The notes under the pieces are model-generated. The model was not told where the DNA came from and did not search any database. It saw only the letters and a list, made by a program, of their open reading frames with translations. The translations under genes were made by a program, and so were the position numbers. Shown here one piece after another: positions 23,384-35,470 of a DNA stretch of 64,000 bases. This DNA comes from Castor canadensis. Taxonomy: Eukaryota > Chordata > Mammalia > Rodentia > Castoridae. Numbering within the stretch: position 1 is the first letter of the stretch; every line of letters begins with the position of its first letter. The stretch spans positions 25,538,353-25,602,352 of the forward strand of contig NC_133387.1 of the NCBI RefSeq assembly GCF_047511655.1, written 5' to 3'.

Positions 23384-25010
23384 GGGAAATCCATGCATGC
23401 AATTACAGAATTTCTGAGAGTTTCCAAAGCATGTGTTCTAGAAAAGAATTTCAGATGACATAGCACCTATCTCACGGCCTAATCATTATCATGTGAAAGA
23501 ATCCGTGGAAGATTACAGGTGTTCAGAAAATTAGTCTTGTGTCCTATTTGCCCTGCCATTGTCCAGATGACGATGGGCTGGGGTTAAGCCAGACAACACG
23601 CTCACTATGGGCTGCAAATTTATCTATAGCAGGCAAGGCCTAGAGGAGACAAAGGGACAGATGTCCTGGGTAGGAGGACACATCAGGCCAATATGTGGAA
23701 ACAGCCCAGAGCTGGATTTGGAACAAACCTTGGTCAGCAGAACTTTGTGCCCACCTGGAGTTCAGACTGGTTTGTATGGCCCAGGCATCCCTTACCCTTT
23801 TCCTGGCGTAATACCCAGAGCCTCATGATCCAGGCTGCCTACCACCTGGCTGTAGAAGATTCTCTGCAGGTGCCAAACCGTGCTGCTGTAGTACCCCAAG
23901 CTCCAGTTCATGGGCAATGGCATCGATGCTAAGGTGTTGCCATCCAGGGACGGTGTGTATCATCAGGTGCCCCAGATCCCTGCAGCAAAACCAGCACCTG
24001 AGCGGCCTGAACCAGTCCCCAGCATGGACACAGAAATTGGCAGGCCAGGAAGAGCTACATGTGCTTGGCTTGGGCAGCTGGCCTTGCCACCAGGAAGGGC
24101 AGAAGCAGCAGGTGGGACTGGGGGATCCTGGGAGTCTTAGTGTGCAGTTTGGGTGGATGGAGCCAGTGAATTGCATCCCCATTACCTCAGGGGGAATAGT
24201 GGGGCCCTCTCTGGTGTACCCTGGGAACAGATGGAGGAGGAGCAGCAGGCTGTCCTCACCTCTGGCCCCACCTTCTCCCTCACCTCTGAGGGCTGAGCAC
24301 AGGTACTCCCAGATGCCCTAATTCCAGAGCTCAGGAAGGGCTGAACTAGCCTCAAGCCCTTTTTAACTTTGTGGCTTTAGTGCCAATCAGGAAGTGGGCA
24401 GGCAGCCTAGAGGGGAGGAGGGGTTAGCACCTCTGATGTGTGTGACCCACTGCTCTCAATCCCTCTCCCATCTCTCTCCTCCCATCTAGAGTGGGTTCTG
24501 TAGAGAAAGAGGGACCTAGTCATTGGAGCGTGTGGGCTGGTGGAGGCAGCCTCTCCCTCTGCCCCTAGCTGCTTATTCTTTCAGGATCCCCTTTGACTTT
24601 TAAAAGCCAGACTCCAAGTCCAGGCTTACATACAGATCTGCTTTATGAAGGGAGTTGGGGGACCAATTCTACCCATCAGCCCTTCTGCCTCCAGCTGCAG
24701 TGTTTGGAGGCAGGGAATCTGGTCAGAAGGCAATGGCAGGGTTGAAGCACCCAGTGTCACACCTGTGTTCTCAGAGCAAGGCATCTCACCTGCAGGGTGC
24801 ACGAGTCACTACCACCAGCTTCTCTTTAGTTACCTTCCTTCTGGCTCAGCTCAGGCGGGATGGTGCGTGGGTCAGGGACCTGTGAAATCTTGCACAGTGG
24901 TTTATGAAAACCTTATGAGAATAGCATGACCAACAATTGAGACAGGGAAAGGTCTTGAGTTTTTAGATAAATACCAAGTCACTGAGTCAAGCAGGTGAGT
25001 GTACAAAGGG

Positions 25011-25084
25011 AGAATTTGCCTTTAAACTAGACCTCATTGGTTAATAGAGCTGACAAGTAGAATGGGTTACCTTTTAATCCAGTG
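25011..25084 (+). repeat. 74-bp direct repeat, copy 2
   Basis: Partner of 23111-23184. Both ends diverge at the same points, so this is a discrete unit and not the edge of a larger duplication. Confidence 0.85.
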
Positions 25085-26003
25085 ATTGGCTTCCTTACCC
25101 CCACTGGGGACATCAGCTTCTGGACTGATATAGGGTGTCTGGCTTCCTCATCAGCCTTGCTCCTAGCCCAGCTAGAGGTGGACAGGGGAAATCTGGATAG
25201 CACTATTAGCCTGGGACACAGCCTTTCCCTCACCCAGTGCCTCAGTTTCCCTACTGGTGAAAATCACCCCCACCTGCAGGCACAGCAACACCTTCCTGGT
25301 TGTTGATTCCACACCTCAAATATTCCACTTGACCTGCACCTTTCAAGGCAGGCTGATCTCAGATGGCTAAAGGTGTGGGCTGCCTCAGGCAGGAGTCAGT
25401 TCAGGAGCGCAGGTCCCCCTTGCAGGTGTCTGCCTCTCTGTCTTCGGCTGGGAACAGGGTGAACTGAGCTCCAAGGGGTGAATTTGATAACAGTCTTAGT
25501 GGGTAAGAAGGTTCTTCCCAGAGAGGAAAAGGAAGTCAGGACTAGGGGTGCCAGGAGTTGAGTGGCTCTGGAAGAGGAGGAGCAGGAGGGGATATTTCCT
25601 AAGGACCTTGCTGTGACCCCACTCATCACGGTCTTTTTCCCAACTCTAACCTCTTTATCTCCACCGCTCCCTCCCTATGGGAAGCAAAATGCAGGTCTGC
25701 ACTGCAGATTCCCAGCTTCAGGAAATCAATGAAGGGGAGGTACTTCCTCTGGACCCCACTGCACTGTTCTCTGCCTGTATATGGGAAAGGACACAGCTTT
25801 CACCCTCCCGTGGTCCACAGTGTCCAAGTCATTTCCATGCTCTGGTCTTTGGGGGAAATCTGGGGGCAAAAGGAGCAAAGGGATTTTCTGAAGGTAGGTG
25901 TGGGGGGACGGGGGCAGTTGGCGTGGGGGCGGGGTGGAGTGTTCTCTGTCCCCTAGCTGCCAGTCTCAGGTCTGGGTGCTTCAGAAGCAGTATGACTCTG
26001 CAT

Positions 26004-26018
26004 CCAGCAGATGGCGCA
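26004..26018 (+). promoter_or_regulatory. Candidate CTCF site (forward)
   Basis: ccagcagatggcgca fits the CTCF core CCASYAGRKGGC without mismatch over 12 positions. Intergenic, 4 kb after IMPDH1. Binding is inferred only. Confidence 0.45.
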
Positions 26019-26879
26019 CGGACGCTCCGACTGCTGGGACCCTATGGAACCCAGAGCGGGGCAGTTTCCTAGGCAACAGACAGCATTTCTGAAAGCCCTG
26101 TCCTTGGCAACCATTCCTTGGTTGCCCACGTCCATAGTAAAACTGGCTTCTGAAGGACAGGAGGGGCACAGGGGGTAAAGCAATCTCTCAGAAAGAGAGA
26201 GGCTGGCTGGGGTGCGGAGAGGAGAGGAAAAGATCTGTTTTCTGCTGCCATTTCTCTGTACCCGTGACCTGCTAAGTGCATCTTAGTCTCAGCAACCTGG
26301 GCTTGCCTAGATGTCCTCCAGTCTGTTCCAGTCTGCCTCACAGCAGAGTGGACTGTCCAAGTCTGGAGAGGGCAGCTGGTGGTGAGGTTTGCTGTGCAAA
26401 CTAAGAACAGAGCAGAGGGTGAGGAAAGGGGTGATGAATCCAGCCCTTCCCAGCTCAGTTCAGTCTTTGCTGGCCCTGGGCAGGGGACCCCTCTGACCAG
26501 GGTCTCTGCTGTCTTTGGAGGGGCTTCCCTCTGTCAAAAGACCAAAGAGATGGAAGGAAGGGGACTGAGGCATTCCAAAGGTTATGTGACCTCTCCTGAA
26601 CAGGAATGCTCTCCAAGAAGGACACAAGCCCAAGGCCTGTGAATATTCTGAGGAGAGGCAGGAGGTTCAGCCTCAGAAGAGGAGGAAACCAACTTCAAGT
26701 GGGTCAACGGACAGATTTGGAGCGTTCAAATTTAGTACAATGATCTAATGTACATTCCCTCAAGAGTTCGTGTCCCTGCTTTCACTGTATCTCACACTGA
26801 ACATAACCAATACTGAACTTCTGACTCCCTGAATTATTAGTCTGGGGTCTCTAGAGAATTCATTTGTCTGTCTGTCTAC

Positions 26880-26976
26880 ATTTTTTTTTTTTTTTTTGCA
26901 GTACTGGGGTTTGAACTCAAGGCCTCGTGCCTGGTAGGCGGGCACTTTACCACTTGAGCCACTCCACCAGCCTTCT
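26880..26976 (-). mobile_element. ID-like SINE, young-looking
   Basis: T17 tail then 'gcagtactggggtttgaact' and 'gagccactccaccagcc', close to the consensus of the window's other copies. Confidence 0.85.
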
Positions 26977-27164
26977 ATCTGCCTATTTATCATTAATATT
27001 TCTAACTAGAGGGACAGAGACAGAGACAGAGGTATAAAGATAGACAGGACATGTGTTCCCTTGAGGAACTCGGCCCCTAGCAGAGGAGATCAACTTTGTC
27101 TTGTGTTTGTAGGCAGTATGGTACCTACATAACAATGCAAAGACCTGTTGCACTTGGAGGGTTT

Positions 27165-27300
27165 ACTCTGTGCCCAACACTGTCTACTTGCATTGTGTCA
27201 TTAGTACAACTCTGTGAAGTGAAAACTGTTACCATCCTTATTTCCAGAGAATACAGGCCCAGAGAGGTAAAGTAGTTTGCCCAAGGTCATCTCAGCCACC
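27165..27300. mobile_element. MIR, intergenic
   Basis: MIR signature 'cagagaggtaaagtagtttg' and 'cccaaggtcat'. Confidence 0.7.
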
Positions 27301-27833
27301 GAGCTGAGGGTGCGTCCCCATCCTCATTCTCTAGCCCCAAAGTCCCTTCTTCTCCCTTCTAAACTCCCAGGAGAGTTCAGAAGAGCCAGGGGCGGAGAAG
27401 GGGAAAAGACAGGGGTCATGGGGTGCTTCATGTCTGGAAAGAGAGTCAGAGGAGAACCAAGCTGGCAAGTGGCCGTGGGTAACACAGGCCAGCCCCTGCT
27501 AGGCTTCTCCCTCTAAACCCCGGGGTTGATTGGCGCTCTCCCAGGCACCAGCCTTCTTTGCCATCCCCCACCCTGGCCTAGGGACTGGGTACACAGGGAT
27601 CCCTTTAGAGCCCAATCAGGCATATAACTTTGGACTGACAGGCGTCCGGGTGCCAGGGCAGCTGTGGCTGGCCAAGGGTAAGGTCACAGGCTGAACACTC
27701 CATGCTTATCCCCCTTCCTTCTCTCATCACAGGGTCAATACTTGCCCTTCCCAGCTGCAAAATTCCCCTCTGACTTCCCAGCTGCACCTCAACTTCTGCA
27801 CAAAAGGATATGGCCTTACCTGGCAAGACAAGG

Positions 27834-28188
27834 TATATTAGTTTCCTGTTGTTGCTGTGATGAATTACAACAACATAGCTTAAAACAACGTAGACTTCTT
27901 TTCTTACTGCTCTGGAAGTCACAAGTCTAGAATGTGTCCTCCAGGTTGCACTCCTTCTGGAGGCTCTGGGGGAGAATCCATTCTCTTTAAAAGCTGTCTG
28001 AATTTCTTAGGCTCGGGCTTCTTCTTCTACCTTCAAAGTCACAATACAGTATCTTCAACTTTCTGTCTTGCTGGCCTGCTTCCAGGTTCACATCTGCTTG
28101 GACTTTACACTCCTGCTTCCCTCATAAAGGTCCTGGTGTGATTGCATTGGGCCCACTAGATAATCCAGCATAGTCTCCTTGACGCAAA
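27834..28188 (-). mobile_element. MLT1-type LTR (ERVL-MaLR) fossil, solo
   Basis: Reverse-strand match to the MLT1 LTR: 'ttagtttcctgttgttgct' at one end, the 'ggaggctctgggggagaatcc' region in the middle and 'cattgggcccactagataat' towards the other end. No internal retroviral sequence is seen beside it. It is heavily diverged and so old, probably predating the rodent radiation. Confidence 0.7.
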
Positions 28189-28198
28189 ACAAATAAAA

Positions 28199-28281
28199 AA
28201 GGGCTAGGGGTATGGCTGAAGTGGTAAAGCACTTTCCTAGCAAGTTCAAGACTCAAAGTTTGATCCCCAGTAACACACACG

Positions 28282-28324
<43 letters not shown>
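28199..28324 (+). mobile_element. ID-like SINE with expanded (CA)n tail
   Basis: 'gggctaggggtatggctgaa' to 'gtttgatccccagtaacaca', continuing as a (CA) microsatellite at about 28273-28324 grown from the tail. Confidence 0.8.
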
Positions 28325-28327
<3 letters not shown>

Positions 28328-28961
28328 TCTTAACTAATATCTCCGAAGTCCACTTGGTCATGTATATACAGCACCATATTTACAAAGTTCAGAGACCAGG
28401 ATGTGGATATTTTTGGAGTGCTGTTACTTGGTTTGTCACACCTAGTAGGAGGCTCATCTCTCTCCATAACTAGAGGAAGTGTTTATGGCATGCTTACCAT
28501 GAGCTATGCTCTGTGCTAATCACTGTCAACATCTCTCATCATCCTTAGGAGGTGGGTATGGATCCCCACTTTACAGATGGTGAACCTGGCATCTCCAAAT
28601 CTGATGGACTTGTCACACCTAAGGCTGCCTCCCTAGATTGGAAATAAACTCCTCCCTCTGAGACCCTCCCCAGGGCTCCATTGGCTTCCTGACACTTGTA
28701 GCTCGATCTGATCTGAAGCTCCCCATGCAGAGGTGGTATCTTAGTGCTGGGCGTCCTAACATAGAGCACGGAGGAAGGCACTTGGCATGAAAGTTTGGAA
28801 GGAGACATTCTTGTGGGTTGGGGCACATGGATGAGCTCTGAAGGGTTTATGAACTCAATTCCCTGCTGCAAGTACAACATTGTGTATCTGTCCATTTTTC
28901 TGGACAGAGAACAGAACTTCCACCAGAGGGGCTCTACATTCAAGGATCAAGAAATCCTGCT

Positions 28962-29182
28962 CTGAGCCAGACACTGGTGGCTGTAACCTTAGCTACTCAG
29001 GAGGTAAAGATCAGGACCATCATGGTTCAAAGCCAGCCCACACAAATAGTTCACGAGACCCTATCTCGAAAAAACCCATCACACAAAAAAAAGCTGGTAA
29101 AGTGGCTCAAGGTGTAGGTTCTGAGTTCAAACCCCAGCACAAAAAAAAAAAAAGAAAAGAAAAGAAAAAGAAAAAGGAAAAA
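28962..29182 (+). mobile_element. B1/ID composite SINE
   Basis: 'cttagctactcaggaggtaa', 'ctatctcgaaaaaaccc' and 'gttcaaaccccagcac', with a long A/AAAAG tail. Confidence 0.85.
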
Positions 29183-30185
29183 ACCCTGCTCTGGACTGTC
29201 TCCCTCCCTTCCTGGGCTTTCTGAGACAGCCTGCCACTCAGTTCACTCAGCACAGGGACCAAGGCCAGGGAAGATGGTGAAGAGGGGGTGGGGTGGAGGG
29301 CTGCTGCTACTGCCCCCTGTTCCCCACCAGTTGTGCATTCTGGTAGGACCCACCAAGACCTCCCAGTCACAATGCAGCTGAGCTTCCTGGGCCTGGCTCA
29401 ATCCAGGGTCAGTCACCAAAGCAGCTGGATGTCTATAAGAAGACACAGATGGGTCTAGCACTGCCACCTGGCTCTGGACCATTTCTGCTCACACATGGCT
29501 GTGCAGCAGATCAGGGGATCACTTGCTGGAATGCAGAGCTGGGTGAGCCCAAGTCTACTTCTCTAACAAGCACCTAGTTGACACTGAGAGTACTGCTGGT
29601 CCGTGGACCCCATTTTGAATACAAGGACCTAAGAGACCTGGGCCTGCCTTTGTCCTTTTCTTCTCTGCATTCATGCAGTGTTCAACATTTCTGGCACTCT
29701 TATCACACAGTATGTCACTCTGTATCCCCACCCCCCTTTACTTTCTGACACTGGCTGTGAGGGTCTGGGTGGCAGCAGCTATTCACGTTCTCATCCCTGG
29801 TGGAGACTGGTCCCTTGAGAGGAAGGCAACTCTCCTCACCTCAGGGGTCCCTGTCACCTCTTATGCTCCTGTCTACCCTGAGTCTCTGTGATGGTCTCAC
29901 CCTTCATGCTTTTCCTACCCTTGGTGCTCACTGACCTGGCATCACTCAGGCTGACCTGAAAGAATGGTGGGGTACTCTGCACGGCTTTTCTCACAGCAGG
30001 ACTGGAACACAACTCTCACTATTCCCAGGGAAGGGCAGTGTGGACACATTGTTAGGATTTCAGCATTTGAGACAGAATTGGATGAACGGCTTATTTCACC
30101 TTGTAGAACAGGTGTGTTTTGAGCCATTCGGAGGCACTTCTGTTTCTGGTTTGCCCTGTATCTAGGTTTTACAACGGTCTCCTCT

Positions 30186-30201
30186 AGCGCCCCCTGCTGG
30201 C
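30186..30201 (-). promoter_or_regulatory. Candidate CTCF site (reverse)
   Basis: agcgccccctgctggc is the exact reverse complement of the strong CTCF core GCCAGCAGGGGGCGCT. It is the best CTCF match I saw in the window. Confidence 0.6.
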
Positions 30202-31401
30202 CGCCTGACTGGAGGCTGCACCTGTGGAGGAGTTGGGAAACTGAAGAAATGTAGAACACAAGCTGATGTCAACAGCCAGATGTCAAACTACCCACCGACT
30301 GCTTAGGACAGGGTCAAAGGGTGAGAGGAAGGGAGAAGCAGCACTAAGAGCAGACGAAAAAATCCTTTCTTCTCCAGCGGACTCAGGCACAGAGTATGTC
30401 CCTACCCTACCCTCTGCTTCACCCTCTGTCTCCTAGGGGAGGTGGACTGGTGGTCCCACACCACACTGCCACTTAGGAACACTGTCATGTACCTAATGAA
30501 GACCTCAGATCTCAAGGAAGATAGGGAGGAGGGCTGAGAGGAGGGACCAGAGATTTTCATGAGCTTCCTCCCTTGCTCTTGGCTTCAGGAAGAAGAGAGG
30601 CCTGCAGAGGAGAGCTGGAGTACCATACTGGTACTCCCAGGGAAAGGGAGAGTCTTCCCCGCCCATGGATACCCTGACCCAGACCTCCTGTGGGTGCTGA
30701 TCTGGTAGCTCTAATGCCATCTGTCCTCTCTCTCAGTTGCAGGTCCCCCAACTACTCCTCTCTCTGGTCTCTAAGGACCTAAGGGACAGGGCATACCCAG
30801 AAGGGAGGGGATCTCTGTACATCCCTGCTGTGGGAAGCAGCTAAGTTGCCTGGGCACCTGTCCCAGGCACCTGTCTGGGCTGTTGATGCCCAAGTTTGGC
30901 TGAGTTTTGTCCCTCCCACCCCACTCCCCCACCCCAGTTGGAGTTTTGTGGAAGGAGAGGCTCTTATCACAGCCTCCAGACTTGCCCTCAACCTCCCATC
31001 CCACCCCCTTTCCTTTATTTTTGGCTGGGTGCTCCACGGGTCTGTGGCAGGATGGGCAGGCAAGAAGGAGGTAGTGACTTTGCTCTAAGTGGACAAACTG
31101 ACAAACCCTGTGCTTTTTCACGGTGACATAAGAATTAGGACTGTTCTCCCTGGGGGCTACTCTGTCCTACAAAACTGAAACAGATCAATCTTTCAGATGG
31201 AAACAGCTCCCACCAGCCTCTCTACCTCTCCTGCTGGAGAGAGGGCATCCTGTAGCTCAACCCTGCTGAGATTCATTTTCTCCTTGCCAGGTCATCTCTT
31301 ACCTGACCCCACCACTTCCCAGCATCCCCCACCACTCTCTTCTGTTCACTGTCCCAAATTTCTCCACTCCCTTCACTCCCACCCCCACCCCCACACAAGG
31401 G

Positions 31402-31492
31402 CTTTATTTATTTATTTAGGTGCTGGGGATCCAACTCAGGGCCTCAAATGTGCTAAGCATGCACTCTACCACTGAGCTACGCCCCACCAAGG
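31402..31492 (-). mobile_element. ID SINE
   Basis: TTTA tail, 'gtgctggggatccaactcag' and 'ctaccactgagctacgcccc', the older ID form. Confidence 0.75.
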
Positions 31493-31524
31493 GGATTTAC
31501 TTGTTACCCCTGGAATCAGAGTAC

Positions 31525-31690
31525 TGAAATAATGATCGTAGCAAACACACAGCATTTGTATGTGCCAGGCACTGTTCTAAGTCCACTCTGAATTGACTCA
31601 TTTAGTGGTCACAGTAATTCTATAAGGTAGGGACTATTATTGTCCCCATTTGGATACACTGGAAAATGATAAAGTTATGTGTAAGGGCTG
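31525..31690. mobile_element. MIR, intergenic
   Basis: Contains 'tgtgccaggcactgttctaa' and 'attgtccccatttgg', typical MIR core blocks. Confidence 0.7.
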
Positions 31691-32465
31691 AAGACAGGAG
31701 TTAGAGACCCCCAAAGCAGGTATTTGGGGATAGCAGTCCTTGTCAAAAAAAAAAACACTGCTTTTTTTTTTTTAATTTTGAAGTAATATATACAGAAAAC
31801 CTCCTAATCCTCCAAAACTAAAGGCACAGAGATGAAAAGCAGGAAGTCCCTGGAGGGCCCCTATGCTGGCCTGCTGCAGCTCCCAACCCCAGAAGCCCAG
31901 TGGCAGGGAGGAAAGATGAGGGACCATAACATGTAGAGCTTCCTGGTGCTGATTCTTCCTCAAGCCTGCCCCTTCCCACTCCACTTCTCAGTCACCCCAT
32001 TTTCTCCATCTCTCTTGGGAAGTCATCTGCTGGCACTAGCCCATATGTGCCAGGGAGGTGTTCTGACCTGCCTAGGAGGAAGCAGCCCTTGGGAGGTAGG
32101 CTGAGGAGCCTGGCCTGTCTCTTTTTGGTATTCTTGCCTCCCAGGAACCAAGCCTAACTCTACTCTTAGGTGACTGGTGCATCAGTCCCATACTGTTCCT
32201 GGGCCACTGTCTCTTCCCAGGAGCGACTCATTCCTGGACTACCCCTGGAAGGTGACCTCAACTGTCCCAAAGAAGGGGCCAAAATCCAGGGTCAGAGGGG
32301 AGTTACAGGGTAGTCAGAGAGAACCATTGAGCTGAAGCAGGCTAGACAAGGAAGTGATGTTTAGGAAGATCCAGACAGGGCCACGGGGAGTGTGGGGGGG
32401 ATCCTAGTCTGGGACCCAGGAAGATCACAGGATTCTTGGATGATAGAAGTGTTTAAGGTAGTGAG

Positions 32466-32470
<5 letters not shown>

Positions 32471-32513
<43 letters not shown>

Positions 32514-32722
32514 TACTGGGGTATTGAGACTTATGAATGGGTGAGTTTAACTTTGTTTTGTACTGAATCTCAATAGCACTTTTTTTGTTTTGCTTTTGTT
32601 TGTTGAGATGGGGAGTCTCGTTAACTTTTTGCCTAGGCTGACCTTGAACCTTGATCCCATGGATCTCCATCTCCTGAATCCTTGGGATTATAGGCCTGTG
32701 TCACTAGACCCAACCTACCACT
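32471..32722 (-). mobile_element. SINE with (TG)n tail
   Basis: (TG) run at 32471-32512, 'tggtactggggtattgagac' and 'gttgagatggggagtctcgt', ending near 'gtgtcactagacccaac'. Confidence 0.7.
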
Positions 32723-32754
32723 TTTTTTTTTTTCTGATTAAAAAGTAATCTATG

Positions 32755-32958
32755 AGCTGGGCTCCAGTGGCTCATGACTGTAATCCTAGCTACTTGGGAA
32801 GCTGAGAAGGAGAGGATTGTGGTTGAAGGTCAGCCAGGGCAAATAGTTTGGGAGACCCCATCTCCAAAACAATCAGAGCAAAATGGCTGGAGGTGTGACT
32901 CAAAAGGTAGAGTGCCTGCTTTGCAAGCGTGAAGCCCTGAGATCAAACCCCAGTCCCA
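32755..32958 (+). mobile_element. B1/ID composite SINE
   Basis: 'gagctgggctccagtggctc' to 'gatcaaaccccagtccca', abutting the L1 fragment without a clear A tail. Confidence 0.8.
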
Positions 32959-32959
32959 T

Positions 32960-33935
32960 GGACAAGCTGAAACTGGAAGAAAATATTTGCAAAAGACATA
33001 CCCAATAAAGGATTGTTATCCAAAATATACAAAGAATTCTGAAAATTTGGTAGTAAGAAAATGAAAAACCTAAAAGGCCTGAAAAGACAGTTCACCAAAG
33101 GAAATATATGGTCCACGAGCATATGAAAAGATGCTCTTTTAATATATAACATATATAATAACATCATATGTTATTAAGAAACTGAAAATTTAAACAACAG
33201 TGAGATGCTACTATACACCTTTGAGAACTGACAAAATTCCCAGACACCAAGTTCCCAGACAATGGAATATTACTCAGTGCTGAAATGAAAAGAGCCATCA
33301 AGCCATGAAAACACATGGAGGAACTTTAAATGAATATGATGAAATAATGAGTCTTTGCTCCCATTTCCTGCATGAGGGCAGGACATGTTTCTCTCTCTTT
33401 CTCTCCACCCCCTCTCCTTTGTCTATAATTTATTTTACTAAAATAAAACCTTTCTAAAACTTTAAAAAAAAAGGGTTATGATGAAATGAAAGTAGCCAAT
33501 TTGAAAGGGCAACGATTGTGTGATTCCTATTCTAAGCTATTCTGTTTGGAAATCAAAACTACATAGACAGTAAAAGGATCACCATTTACCAGAGGTTGGG
33601 AGAAGGAAAGGAAGAATAGAGCACAGAGGATTTTTAGGACAGTGAAACTACTCAGTATGATACTATAATGGTGGACACATGTCATTGTACATTTGTTTAA
33701 ACCCATAGACTGGACAACACCAAGAGTGAACCCTACTGTGAACTACAGACTTTGGATATAATGATATATCCATACAGGTTCATCACTTACAACAAATATT
33801 CCTGTCTGGTGGAGGCTGTTGGTAGTGGAGGAGGCTGTGGGTGTGTATGTAGGATCAGAGGGCCTATGGGAAATCCCTGTACTCTCCACTCAATTTTGTA
33901 GTGAATGTGAAACTCCTGTAAAAAAAAAAAAGTGT
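32960..33935 (+). mobile_element. Old L1 (L1M) fragment: ORF2 end plus 3' UTR
   Basis: Starts with the L1 ORF2 3' region ('gaaaatatttgcaaaagaca', 'ttatccaaaatatacaaaga') and runs through the tail 'caattttgtagtgaatgtga' into an A run at 33920-33932. It is interrupted at 33347-33476 by a small retroposed insert. Divergence indicates an ancient copy. Confidence 0.75.
33347..33476 (+). mobile_element. Small polyadenylated retrocopy inside the L1
   Basis: About 130 bp ending aaaataaaacc ... and an A10 run at 33463-33472. It is flanked by an 11-bp duplication, tatgatgaaat, at 33336-33346 and 33477-33487. The L1 reads through cleanly when the insert is ignored. The source transcript is not recognised; four bases (gggt) separate the A run from the right duplication. 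Confidence 0.6.
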
Positions 33936-34129
33936 ACTAAAATTTTTTTGAGTATTGAGTGAAAAAGGAGAGAAACAGGACGAGGTCCGTTGGTCAGTAC
34001 CGTTCATGTAAACTGAAAGCACAAACACAAATAAAATGGCATTCCCTGGTATGAAAAAGGTAATCCGTGTTTAGGCCAAAAATCACAAAGGAATACACAG
34101 AAAAATGTAGAGAATAAAGTAAAAACCAT

Positions 34130-34720
34130 CCACAATTTTAGAAAGCTAAGATTACCACTGTTAAAATTTTGCCATATTTCCTTTTGTTCTGTTTCTCTAT
34201 GTATAAATATGTAAATTTTACATAGTTGTGACTGTATTGTACATATGCTTTTATGTTCCCTCTCTCTTTTCCTATTTCTCTCTCTCTCTCTTCCTATTTC
34301 TCCCCCCCCCACATTTCTCTTCCTCTACCTCTCTTGTTGGTGTTCTGTTTCCACATGGTTTGAAAAATTAACATTGTAACACAACCTTTCATTATAATCT
34401 GTAACACTTGATTTGTAACATTGCATTAGGGATGTACCATAATTTATTTAGCTATTTCTGTAATATTAGACCTATAGTGCTGTCCAGGGTTCTGTTATGA
34501 TAGATAATGCTGTCGTTAATATCCTTGTACATATGTTTTCCTACACGACTGAATTTTAGCATGAGATTAACATCTAAGAGAAGAATTGTTGCATCAAAAG
34601 GTATGAACTTTTAAGTTTCTAGTGCCTACTGTGAAATTGCATTCATATCTCTACCATTTCAAACTATCCCAGCCATGTGCAGAAATGTCCATGTCACCAC
34701 GCATTTGCTAGCATTGAGTA
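34130..34720. repeat. Ancient interspersed repeat, family uncertain
   Basis: Contains blocks such as 'gatgtaccataatttattta' and 'atatccttgtacatatgttt' that recur in very old mammalian interspersed repeats. I cannot place the family. A TC-rich stretch (34259-34333) with a C9 run sits in the middle. Confidence 0.4.
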
Positions 34721-34827
34721 CTGTCGAAGGGGGAAACCACATGTCAACTTGATAGTTGCATGTTTTCTTCATGTTCACATTGTTGGCATTGTATGTCTCT
34801 AATGAATTGCTCATCCCTATAGGAAGT

Positions 34828-34985
34828 GGAGCCAGATTGCCTGGGCCCAAGTCCTGGTCCTGCAATTTCCTGGTTATGAGACCTTCGACGACTCTCCTAA
34901 TCCCGTGCTTCAGTTTCTCCATCTAGCAGTAAGCCAGGATGGTATTGTGAGCATTAAATAAATTAATACACCAAAGTACTTACAA
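34828..34985. mobile_element. MIR, intergenic
   Basis: MIR sense blocks: 'agccagattgcctgggccca', 'cttcagtttctccatct' and 'gtgagcattaaataa'. Confidence 0.65.
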
Positions 34986-35432
34986 CAGTATTTGATATAA
35001 ACTGAGCACTTGATCATGATTGCTTAGTATTGCTGTTGGTAATCTGTTTGCAAGGAACAGAGAGTCGCTGAAATTAGCTCAAGAGAAGTTCGCTGAAGAG
35101 ATATGTGTGGTCTGGAGCTGGATTCCTGTGAGGCCGAGCAAGGTAAGCTTTGTCTGGTATCTGTCTTTATATTCCTGTCTCCATTTCTCTTTCTGCTAGT
35201 GGTGGTGTCTTGTACTAACTCAAATCTCACACATGGCTTGGCTTACAGAATCTAATGGGCCTCGTTCAGGCTATACATTATCAGGCTATAAGTCATAAGT
35301 AATCACTTCTGCTCCTACGCATTGCCAAAGGGGGTGGGGATCTTACAGAGAAAGCATGACCCCTCCCTCCCAAGAAGTCATAGCAGGCTGTTCCTTAAAA
35401 GGGATTTGTGGGAGGAATAAAGATATATTTTG

Positions 35433-35470
35433 GCACTGGTGGTATAGTGGTGAGTATAGCTGCCTTCCAA
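35433..35470 (+). pseudogene. Retroposed 5' half of tRNA-Gly(UCC)
   Basis: Reads gcactggtggtatagtggtg followed by agtatagctgccttccaa. This is the 5' half of tRNA-Gly-TCC: acceptor strand, D arm with box A, and anticodon stem through the TTCCAA loop, with two or three changes. It stops in the anticodon loop; no T arm or box B follows. A 15-bp duplication, aaag(a/c)tatattttgg, flanks it at 35419-35433 and 35469-35483. No poly(A) tail is present. It fits the class of tailless retropseudogenes made from tRNA fragments and is not a functional tRNA gene. Confidence 0.8.

Noticed and set aside
28273-28324. Repeat array as a possible CRISPR or satellite
   Set aside because: Plain (CA)n microsatellite at a SINE tail; no spacers. 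Eukaryotic context excludes CRISPR.
35433-35470. Functional tRNA-Gly gene
   Set aside because: No T arm, box B or 3' acceptor strand follows; only the 5' half is present between target duplications.
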